NCBI GenBank assembly: GCA_040386295.1
Contig: JAZKFR010000152.1
Span: 1 to 21,079, forward strand
Direction: 5' to 3'
Length of the DNA stretch: 21,079 bases
Source: JAZKFR01 sp040386295
Lineage (GTDB): Bacteria; Pseudomonadota; Gammaproteobacteria; Burkholderiales; Rhodocyclaceae
This document shows, one piece after another, positions 7,308 to 13,777 of the stretch. Position numbers and translations under genes: made by a program. How positions within the stretch are numbered: the stretch's first letter is position 1; the number at the start of each line of letters is the position of its first letter. Under the pieces are notes generated by a model. The model was given only the letters and a program-made list of their open reading frames with translations, made no database searches and was not told the origin of the DNA.

Positions 7308-9224
7308 ATGTGGCGCACTAATATGGCTCTAGAACGCAGCATTGCGGGGGCTGCGGGGGCTGCGAGTACTCCGCAAGACCTTTCGGCTAAGCAAAAACAA
7401 GCTGCTGAAAAAATTGTCCTGGGCGAGGATCCACTACTTCCTCCTCGGGTAGCCAGTGCGCCTAGCCATCGCGTGCCTGGTTTGTTGTGTACACAAGAAA
7501 CAGCGCCCATGCACCGCGCGGGAACCCCAGGCGGGTTGCTGTTACTAGGCAAGCGACAGCTGGTGCCATTCACGCTAACAGGGGATACAAAGGCTACAAG
7601 CCACAGCGCTGCGTCTACTGGCAACGCGCTTATCAGCCCCCCCAGTCAGGCTAGGTTTCAACACGCGTCGGTGCCTGGTTTTTCAAGCTTCTCTGGCACC
7701 GGGCAATTAGCACTTCCCGAGCTTTGGGCTGATCAATATGCCTTCATGAATGAAGCAAGTGCATTAGCCAAACCCGGTACGTCTAGAGCGCACCGTGCTG
7801 CTGTTTCTCAAGCGCATGCCGAAGTTGCACCTGAGTTGGGGCGCAACGGAGCCTTCACGGCAACGGCGTTAGCTTTTCCCGTGGCTGCGATTGATCCCTC
7901 AGTTCAAAGCGGGCACACGCTTATTGACTGGCTTATTGACTGGCAGACAAGTGGCCCGAACACAGAGCACGCACTGGGCTGTGACGAAAATTTGCCCACA
8001 ATAGCGCCGACGCAGCGAATGCCACATGGGCAGCTTGAAGATATTCGCTCGGTGTTTGAAATCAGTTTTCACGAAAAGACTGCCTGTGTAACAGACGACG
8101 CCTGGTATGACCCTAAAGCGCAGGCGCTGCATGTGACACTGGGAAGCATAGCGGAGAGAACTATGGGCATATGGCAGATGGGGACAAATCGCACAAAAAG
8201 GGCGCAAAACACGCCCTTGCGAACGATTCATATCGTCGTGCCAAAACCTAATGGAATCAGCCTTCAACAACACTGTTTCACGCGAAATCCACTAGGTCGG
8301 TTCTTCAGCATTATCGGTTCGAACAAGCGCTTCCTGATGAATCAGGACGTCGAGATCAACCTCTCAGCTGAAATTTTTTTCGTTACGGCAAGCAAGCCTA
8401 AGCAGGGCGAACTCAAAGCAAAAGCAAGCAGCCGGATATTGCGTTGGCCACAGACAAAAGGTGTCCTCAGCACCCCCCATCTCTGCGTACGCTTGCACCA
8501 ACGAAGCCCCTACAGCGACAACACTGCAATCAAACAGCAGCTCATTGCCTTACTTGAAACGCTGAACGAGATCACGCTCAACGCAGAAAGATATGCCACG
8601 TACCTGAACCGTATTCAGTTTCATTTTGACAACTTTAACTTTACGCAACTCACAACAGATGAAAGATCCAGCCTTGTTCAAACGATCAAAGAGATGGCGT
8701 GGAATCTCGGCGCAAGGGTTCAGCAGTTAAGAGAAAACAAGAAGCCGCGCGCCGCGCTAGGTCAGCAAACTAGGGGCACATTGGAAGTCAGTTTTACAGA
8801 AATGGGTGACGCCGAAACACGAGTCTTCAGGACGCACTGGTCGAGTCAAAGAGCGCTAGTGGACCTTATACCGGTTGCAATACTCACGCACTTAGCTGCA
8901 GATCCTCTGCCAAGCAACCGTGCGCAGAATGCGTATCAAACCGTCGAAGAGCACGGCTATGCCGCTGCTGCGCAACAACACTCTGAACAGGGTGGCTTGC
9001 CAACAGATTGGGATCAAACATACAGCGCTGTCGCAGAACGCCCTTTGTTTTCATCTGGCTCAGCTGTTTCGGACGTTCCGTCCTACGCAGACGAAATTAC
9101 GTCAATAAACAATTCTTTTGACCCTGGAGCGTTCGCAGACGAGGTGCTCGAGCTTGCTGACTATGATGTTGAGCGCAACGAACCGCTAACGAAAAAGGGC
9201 AAATTCGAAGCAGCAGATGCTTAG
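7308..9224 (+). CDS. Paralog A, unknown family, basic C-terminal tail
   Basis: A 638-residue protein I do not recognise. Residues 1-220 are A/P/S/T-rich, low in order and without a signal peptide or membrane span. A domain shared with B and C follows: LPT...EDIRSVF (229-250), YDPKAQALHVTL, NPLGRFFS (327-334), LRWPQ (378-382), HQRSPY (397-402), FDNFNF (440-445), a helical stretch, then GTLEVSFTEM (490-499) and VFRTHWS (506-512). Near the end are an acidic-hydrophobic motif FDPGAFADEVL (604-614) and EPLTKKGK (625-632), a weak form of the basic tail seen in C. AGA and AGG arginine codons are frequent, unlike in thyA and pgi. A 12-base tandem duplication gives LIDWLIDW. B follows after 47 bases and is probably co-transcribed. 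A host-directed effector role is only a hypothesis. Confidence 0.85.
   Translation: MWRTNMALERSIAGAAGAASTPQDLSAKQKQAAEKIVLGEDPLLPPRVASAPSHRVPGLLCTQETAPMHRAGTPGGLLLLGKRQLVPFTLTGDTKATSHSAASTGNALISPPSQARFQHASVPGFSSFSGTGQLALPELWADQYAFMNEASALAKPGTSRAHRAAVSQAHAEVAPELGRNGAFTATALAFPVAAIDPSVQSGHTLIDWLIDWQTSGPNTEHALGCDENLPTIAPTQRMPHGQLEDIRSVFEISFHEKTACVTDDAWYDPKAQALHVTLGSIAERTMGIWQMGTNRTKRAQNTPLRTIHIVVPKPNGISLQQHCFTRNPLGRFFSIIGSNKRFLMNQDVEINLSAEIFFVTASKPKQGELKAKASSRILRWPQTKGVLSTPHLCVRLHQRSPYSDNTAIKQQLIALLETLNEITLNAERYATYLNRIQFHFDNFNFTQLTTDERSSLVQTIKEMAWNLGARVQQLRENKKPRAALGQQTRGTLEVSFTEMGDAETRVFRTHWSSQRALVDLIPVAILTHLAADPLPSNRAQNAYQTVEEHGYAAAAQQHSEQGGLPTDWDQTYSAVAERPLFSSGSAVSDVPSYADEITSINNSFDPGAFADEVLELADYDVERNEPLTKKGKFEAADA
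7920..7943 (+). repeat. 12-base tandem duplication inside paralog A
   Basis: CTTATTGACTGG occurs twice back to back (7920-7931 and 7932-7943), adding four residues in frame (LIDW repeated). The two copies are identical, which suggests a recent slippage event in a fast-changing N-terminal region. Confidence 0.9.
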
Positions 9225-9225
9225 C

Positions 9226-9253
9226 GGAACTCTGAAATAGTTAATTAAAATCA
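9226..9253 (+). promoter_or_regulatory. Degenerate copy of the paralog promoter box before B
   Basis: Directly after the stop of A, GGAACTC (9226-9232) is followed by TTAATTAAAATCAA, which can be aligned, with a one-base shift, to TCAATTAACCACTAA of the box before A. The match is weak, the -10-like part is lost and the distance to the ATG is only 46 bases. It may be a decayed relic or chance. B is more likely read from the promoter of A. Confidence 0.2.
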
Positions 9254-9271
9254 ATAGAATAGGGAAATTAC

Positions 9272-10738
9272 ATGTGGGGCAATCAGGAATTAGCGTCAAA
9301 TCAGTGGCCAGGTCTGGCTACGTGCACATGGGACCATGGGCGCAGACCGCCTGCGCCACTGCTGGGCTTAGAACACGGAGGCAACGGCACGATTTTTCCG
9401 AGCAATCAGCGGGACAGCAACACTCGATCAGCGCCATCCGGGTGGATGGCTCAGTGGCGCTTAGCTGGAGCGTATGCGCAGGGCAGCACAATCCAACTCG
9501 GCTCAAATCAAGCAGTGAGCAGCTCATCGACGAGTGGCGCCCCCTTCTTTCCAGCCATCGCCAGAGAGCAAGGCAGCTTAGCAAGCTATTGCGGAGATTT
9601 GCCGACAGTAGCGCGGACGCCCGAATCGCCTCATGGCGACATAAGAGATGTGCAGTCTCTATTTGCGCTAACGTACCAGAGAGGGGGTTCCACCTCGGCT
9701 AAGTTCAGCCACATCAATATGACCAGCGCGGCTCAATACACCCCCTCAAGGCGCACTTTAGAAGTAGCGCTGAATCGGATATTAGAGGGTGACGGCAGTA
9801 AATGGGACTGCGGCAAGAGCGTCAGCAGGACGGGGGAGCCAAGCATCTTATTGGAGCATCTCAGAATCGTGGTATCAGATGACGCACTTATTTATTTTGA
9901 ACAACATAGCCCTACGCTTAATCCTTTGAGCCGATTTTTCAGCGTGCTCAGCATAGCCACACCGTTTATGCTTAAAACCGGAGGCGTCGTCACCATCGAG
10001 GCGCGATGTTTCCCCGTTCTCCCCGCTGGGACGCCACTCAAAACAAGAGCGGATACCAACAAAACACTACGTTGGCCGCAACACGGGCGCAACACAACGT
10101 ACTACAGCCCAAAGCTCTCCGTGCATTTGCTCCAGCGAGAACCCTATACAGAGCAAGATTTAGTTACAACGCAAATCATTACCCTAGTCAAACAGCTATG
10201 CCAGATTGTTTTTAATAGGAAAGGGGGTATCAGCCACCTGAATGAGCTTTCTTTTGTTTTGAGCAATTTCAACTTCGTGCTACTGCCCAAGGATAAGAAG
10301 GAGGAGATTCAAGCGGCAGTTGACAAGATGGCAGCTCAGCTCGGCTTAGAAAACCGCGCTACGCATGCCCAAGCCAAGTCCCAAAACGCCGTAGGCAGGT
10401 ACACGGAGGGCATCTTGAACGTCAGCTTGCAAGAAACTGAAGACACCACGCCCACGCTATTTAGGGCAGCGTGGTCAGCAAAGATAGATGCTCAGTCCGT
10501 TGCAGAATACGCCGACACTGTGCCCCCGACTCTAGGCGTCATGCCGTTGCGCGCTAATGGTGAACCGCCAGCTGAGGGTTCTGAGTTTGATCCAATACAG
10601 TACTTTCTCGATTTTTCTGCATTAGGCGATGCGTTTTTACACCCCAGCGCCGCGTCGGGGACGGAGCAAACGACTCAAGCTCGTAACAAGCATACCGATG
10701 GCGAACCGCCAGCGAAACAGCGCAAACTCGTAGCATAA
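9272..10738 (+). CDS. Paralog B, unknown family, basic C-terminal tail
   Basis: A 488-residue protein and the most divergent of the three. It begins MWGNQEL, like A, with AGGGA about 6 bases before the ATG. The N-terminal 108 residues are short, G/S/N-rich and unlike the others. The shared domain is recognisable: LPTVARTPESPHG (110-122), NPLSRFFS (217-224), LRWPQ (266-270), LLQREPY (286-292), SNFNF (331-335), GILNVSLQET (380-389), LFRAAWS (396-402). The C-terminal acidic-hydrophobic motif is LDFSALGDAFL (446-456) and the tail is EPPAKQRKLVA (478-488). A second EPPA occurs at 430-433, in a short nucleotide repeat. It lies 47 bases after A with no terminator between, consistent with co-transcription. 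Function unknown. Confidence 0.85.
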   Translation: MWGNQELASNQWPGLATCTWDHGRRPPAPLLGLEHGGNGTIFPSNQRDSNTRSAPSGWMAQWRLAGAYAQGSTIQLGSNQAVSSSSTSGAPFFPAIAREQGSLASYCGDLPTVARTPESPHGDIRDVQSLFALTYQRGGSTSAKFSHINMTSAAQYTPSRRTLEVALNRILEGDGSKWDCGKSVSRTGEPSILLEHLRIVVSDDALIYFEQHSPTLNPLSRFFSVLSIATPFMLKTGGVVTIEARCFPVLPAGTPLKTRADTNKTLRWPQHGRNTTYYSPKLSVHLLQREPYTEQDLVTTQIITLVKQLCQIVFNRKGGISHLNELSFVLSNFNFVLLPKDKKEEIQAAVDKMAAQLGLENRATHAQAKSQNAVGRYTEGILNVSLQETEDTTPTLFRAAWSAKIDAQSVAEYADTVPPTLGVMPLRANGEPPAEGSEFDPIQYFLDFSALGDAFLHPSAASGTEQTTQARNKHTDGEPPAKQRKLVA

Positions 10739-10781
10739 ACGCAGCGCACGCGCTTTGCCCGCCGTCGCTGCGCGTCTCGGA
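10739..10781. other. Downstream flank of paralog B
   Basis: ACGCAGCG and CGCTGCGCGT can pair across a loop of about 19 bases, but there is no T-run, so this is a poor terminator. No gene is seen here. Confidence 0.3.
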
Positions 10782-10854
10782 CAGCGGCGCTGCATCGAGC
10801 GAACTCTGTGCTGCGTTGAGCACCGACTCGGTCATCGGATGCGCTATTTCTGGA
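10782..10854 (-). pseudogene. Remnant of a second cinA-like gene
   Basis: Two blocks match the intact cinA-like gene downstream of C in the same orientation: 10782-10803 against 13179-13200 (19 of 22 bases) and 10818-10854 against 13236-13272 (30 of 37). Between them 14 bases replace 35, a 21-base in-frame deletion. The minus-strand translation reads PEIAHPMTESVL...SSLDAAPL where the intact protein has PQMAHPMAESVL...ASLDKALL. An in-frame TGA lies upstream and the rest of the gene is missing. It is therefore a fragment left from a duplication that carried part of the neighbour along with a paralog gene. Confidence 0.75.
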
Positions 10855-10920
10855 GCTCTGCCCAGAATTTCTGCTGTGTGCGCTGTTCAGCGCAGGGAAA
10901 ATTTAATTGAGCCTCTGCAT

Positions 10921-10948
10921 GGAACTTTCTCAGCCAATTAGCCACTAA
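10921..10948 (+). promoter_or_regulatory. ECF-like promoter of paralog C
   Basis: GGAACTT (10921-10927), 15 bases, CACTAA (10943-10948): the same core and spacing as before A, within the repeated block 10919-10975. The distance from CACTAA to the start codon is 192 bases here and 195 before A. Upstream AT-rich AAAATTTAATT resembles the element before A. A GTCTAA at 10960-10965 is too far from GGAACTT to be its -10. Confidence 0.5.
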
Positions 10949-11134
10949 ATATCTTTCAGGTCTAATTTGCCGATTAAATAGGCTGCGTTACAGGCCTAGC
11001 AAATGGGCGAAAGCAGATCAAGCTTTGCTTCATTGCAACAGCGATCAGGATGCTTCTGATGCTTGCAATGCCAAGCCTATATTCCACATAAAATCAGCAA
11101 ATTAACCTGAGTTTCTAATTTCCAGGAGAGATTC
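10949..11134 (+). other. Long 5' leader of paralog C
   Basis: About 180 bases between the inferred promoter and the ATG. Apart from the first 27 bases (part of the repeat with A) and the last 15 (TTTCCAGGAGAG-type ribosome-binding site), it has diverged strongly from the equally long leader of A. It holds no ORF with a ribosome-binding site. I see no known riboswitch motif. Confidence 0.4.
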
Positions 11135-12805
11135 ATGTTTGGCGTAAGTGCAACAGGAGCGAGCGCAGTAAGCAAGGCTGCGCAAAGTTCTTTATCAAAA
11201 CCAATAGAGGCAGGGATTCATATCGGAGGCGCTACACAAAACGCTCTTTTGACAATACGCACCACTGATCGCCAAACCTATTGTTTATTGAACGCTCCAC
11301 AGCCACGGCAACAGACCCCGGAAATGGCTGTGGCAAAGGCGCCAATCAGTGTGCCCTTACTGGGGACGCGAGCGCTGATGCAAGCGGCACAAGAAGATAG
11401 AACGCAGTTTGGGATTGCAGGCTACCTGCTTAAACAGCCCAGCCTAAAAATACCCGGCGTGTCTTTCTGCCCAAAAACGTTAGCGCCGACTGGACGAGAA
11501 TTTGTGGGCGCTGCAGAGCAAATAGCGTCACGACTTAGCTCGCCAAGCAACGGCAGAGACTTGCCGAGCCTAGACTGGACTGGTCGGAGTTTGCCTAGGC
11601 AAACTGAAGATATGACGGGCATATTTAAAGTCGTTTTTCAGCAGCAGACGATCAGTATGGTGAAACACGCCACCTACGACCCTGAAGCAAAAACCCTAAG
11701 CTTGGAAGTCAACGGTGTGGAGGCGAGAAAAGTGGGCACCTGGGGTCTAGGGAAAACCCTACACAACCAGATAGAAGCAACGTCACTGAGAACGCTGAAC
11801 ATCGTATCTCGTGGGCGTGATGAGATTCAATTTCAGCGGCAGTATTTCGGTCACAACCCACTGGGTCGACTCTTTAGCAGCATCAGTTTGAACCCTGGAT
11901 TCGTGTTCGAAAATGGCGCGGTGATCCATATCGTGGCGGAAAATTTTCCTGTTACACCAGGGGATATGCGTCAACCCGCAGACAAACAAAGGTTATTACG
12001 TTGGCCACAGGCGAGAAACGGCAGCGCCAACCCAGACCTGTTTGTATGCTTGCACCAACGGGCGCCGTACACAGTCAACTCTAAAATAAAAGAGCAAATC
12101 ACTGAATTGATTAAGGCGCTATGCCAGATTATTTTTAACGCAAAAAACTATATTTTCCATCTGACCAAAATTAAATTTCATTTTGCTCATTTTAATTTTC
12201 AACAGCTCACAGAGGATGAGCAGCATGAGCTTGCTGCGGCGGTTATGGCGACAGCAAGAGAGTTAGACCAAGAAATCAAAAATATAGAAAATCGCACAAA
12301 AAGGTACCACGCGCTAAGCAAGCAAACTACGGGCACCCTGGAAGTCAGTTTTTCAGAAATGGATCAGCCTGAGAAACGCGTATTCAAGACAAGCTGGTCG
12401 ACTAAAAGAAAGCCCGAAGATGAGGTACCGCTTGAGATACTGACTGAAACAGCGGCTGATCTTGGGCAAAGCTGGGCTGCATACGATCAACATCGTGCCG
12501 CCGCAGAACAACCCCCACATGTAGCGAACGATCCACGGCTCCAGCCTGCTCAGGAGGGGCTAGCAACAGATTACGATCCTGACGAAGCGCACGCATACTC
12601 AGCGAGCACAGAGCCTCAAGCCGTTTCGCCTGACGCTGACGGAACCGACCCCAGCGTCGATTTTTTTGACGCTGACGCTTTCGTAGACGACATGTTCACG
12701 CATGCTGGCGAGGCATTGGGCGCACGGCTCACGGCTGAACAAGAGGCTGAGCATCACGACGAATACGGCGAACCGCCTGCCAAACGGCGCAAACCCAGAG
12801 CATGA
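11135..12805 (+). CDS. Paralog C, unknown family, NLS-like C-terminus
   Basis: A 556-residue protein with AGGAGAG at 11124-11130 before its ATG. The N-terminus (MFGVSATGASAVSKAAQSSL) is Ser/Ala-rich and has no hydrophobic signal core. The shared domain includes LPSLDWTG (143-150), YDPEAKTLSLEV (181-192), NPLGRLFS (241-248), LRWPQ (288-292), HQRAPY (307-312), KFHFAHFNF (347-355), a helical stretch, GTLEVSFSEM (400-409) and VFKTSWS (416-422). GLATDYD (475-481) parallels GLPTDWD in A. The C-terminal 60 residues are strongly acidic with the motif FDADAFVDDMF (511-521), and the protein ends EPPAKRRKPRA, close to Myc-type monopartite nuclear signals (PAAKRVKLD). A bacterial protein with acidic-hydrophobic and basic C-terminal elements could act in a host nucleus, but nothing here proves secretion. 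Confidence 0.87.
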   Translation: MFGVSATGASAVSKAAQSSLSKPIEAGIHIGGATQNALLTIRTTDRQTYCLLNAPQPRQQTPEMAVAKAPISVPLLGTRALMQAAQEDRTQFGIAGYLLKQPSLKIPGVSFCPKTLAPTGREFVGAAEQIASRLSSPSNGRDLPSLDWTGRSLPRQTEDMTGIFKVVFQQQTISMVKHATYDPEAKTLSLEVNGVEARKVGTWGLGKTLHNQIEATSLRTLNIVSRGRDEIQFQRQYFGHNPLGRLFSSISLNPGFVFENGAVIHIVAENFPVTPGDMRQPADKQRLLRWPQARNGSANPDLFVCLHQRAPYTVNSKIKEQITELIKALCQIIFNAKNYIFHLTKIKFHFAHFNFQQLTEDEQHELAAAVMATARELDQEIKNIENRTKRYHALSKQTTGTLEVSFSEMDQPEKRVFKTSWSTKRKPEDEVPLEILTETAADLGQSWAAYDQHRAAAEQPPHVANDPRLQPAQEGLATDYDPDEAHAYSASTEPQAVSPDADGTDPSVDFFDADAFVDDMFTHAGEALGARLTAEQEAEHHDEYGEPPAKRRKPRA

Positions 12806-12860
12806 GCGCTAGGCGGTGGCCTGGGTTCAAATCTCTAGCGCACACCGCCCATTCGGCGCC
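12806..12860. other. Inverted repeats after paralog C
   Basis: GCGCTAG (12806-12812) can pair with CTAGCGC (12835-12841), or GGCGGTG (12812-12818) with CACCGCC (12843-12849), but not both at once. No T-run follows. It may mark the 3' end of C or be a recombination scar. Confidence 0.35.
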
Positions 12861-12944
12861 GCCGTCTCAATCGTGCCGTCTCAATCGTGCCGTCTCAATC
12901 GTGCCGTCTCAATCGTGCCGCCTCAATCGTGCCGCCTCAATCGC
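12861..12944. repeat. Six-copy 14-base tandem repeat
   Basis: GCCGTCTCAATCGT repeats six times without gaps: 12861, 12875, 12889 and 12903 (identical), then 12917 and 12931 with T to C at position 5, the last ending in GC. It fills the space between convergent paralog C and the cinA-like gene and ends 6 bases before the latter's stop codon. The unit is not a multiple of three and is intergenic, a typical slippage-prone minisatellite. Confidence 0.95.
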
Positions 12945-12950
12945 ACTAAC

Positions 12951-13706
12951 TCAGTCCCGGTAGGCCCAAGTGATGCCGCGCTCACTGAGAACTTGCCGCA
13001 ATTCGGCCAAGGCACGCTCAACCAGCTCTGGCGCGCCTTCAAAGCCTAACTCTAGATGCCGCCGCTGCCCGTCCTCGGTCAGCGACGGTAGGCTGAACAA
13101 GCGTAGCTGCGGATAATCGCGCACCATTTTTTGCATCAAATCGAGCAAATTGCTCTCGTAGGCGAGATCGCCCGTGAGCAGCAGCGCTTTATCGAGCGAA
13201 GCGTGTGGGGGGCTGAGATGGGGGTAAAAAGTGTCGAGCACCGATTCGGCCATGGGATGCGCCATTTGCGGGAAGCCTGGCAAAAAATGGTGGTCACGTA
13301 CGCGAAAACCAGGGATTCGGTTAAAGGGATTGGCGATGGTCTCGACCCCTTGTGGCAGCAAACCAAGCGAGAGGCGGTTGGGCGTTGTTTCTGCGCCAAA
13401 GCGGGCACGAATTTCACGCTCGGCGTCTGGATGTAGCACTAGCGACACGCCCAAAGCCTGCGCCACTGCCGCACGCGTGTAATCGTCTGGCGTGTTGCCG
13501 ATCCCGCCGAAGCTGAAGACCAGATCCCCTGCGGCAAAACTCCGTTTTAGACTGCGCACAATGCGTGCGATGTCGTCACCCAGGTATTCCACCCAAGAAA
13601 GACGCAATCGACGCTGCGCCAGCAATGCGGTCATTTTGGCGAAGTGCCGGTCTAGGCGTTTGCCCGAAATAATCTCATCGCCAATGATTAAAGCGCCAAT
13701 GTCCAT
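12951..13706 (-). CDS. CinA-type molybdopterin-binding domain protein
   Basis: A 251-residue protein matching the N-terminal (MoaB/MogA-like) domain of CinA, often annotated as competence/damage-inducible protein A; the C-terminal nicotinamide-nucleotide deamidase domain of full-length CinA is absent. Visible motifs are IIGDEIISGKRLD (7-19) and FGGIGNTPDDYTRAA (66-80), the classic GGxGxTxxD phosphate-binding loop. The exact substrate of stand-alone members is not settled. GGAG lies 6 bases before the ATG. It is downstream of hrpA on the same strand (71-base gap) and convergent with paralog C. A decayed fragment of a second copy lies between paralogs B and C. Confidence 0.88.
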   Translation of the reverse strand: MDIGALIIGDEIISGKRLDRHFAKMTALLAQRRLRLSWVEYLGDDIARIVRSLKRSFAAGDLVFSFGGIGNTPDDYTRAAVAQALGVSLVLHPDAEREIRARFGAETTPNRLSLGLLPQGVETIANPFNRIPGFRVRDHHFLPGFPQMAHPMAESVLDTFYPHLSPPHASLDKALLLTGDLAYESNLLDLMQKMVRDYPQLRLFSLPSLTEDGQRRHLELGFEGAPELVERALAELRQVLSERGITWAYRD

Positions 13707-13777
13707 TGTGTACTCCGTGTGCGGTTGATCAATCTTGCTTTACTGTTTTAACTCGTTAATTTAGTGATGCTTTTCAT

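Noticed and set aside
10554..10835. A 93-codon minus-strand ORF as a real gene
   Set aside because: Only its first 19 or so codons resemble the cinA-like protein; the rest is antisense to the coding 3' end of B. It is better read as a pseudogene remnant.
10960..10965. GTCTAA as the -10 of the paralog C promoter
   Set aside because: It is a perfect RpoE-like -10 but lies 32 bases after GGAACTT, and A has no equivalent; CACTAA at 15 bases is conserved in both.
12815..12845. Possible tRNA 3' end (GGGTTCAAATCTC resembles a T-loop) that could mark an integration site
   Set aside because: The flanking bases do not form a 5-bp T-stem, and no anticodon arm or matching acceptor strand is present.
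12861..12944. CRISPR array
   Set aside because: Units of 14 bases are directly adjacent with no spacers and no cas gene is near.
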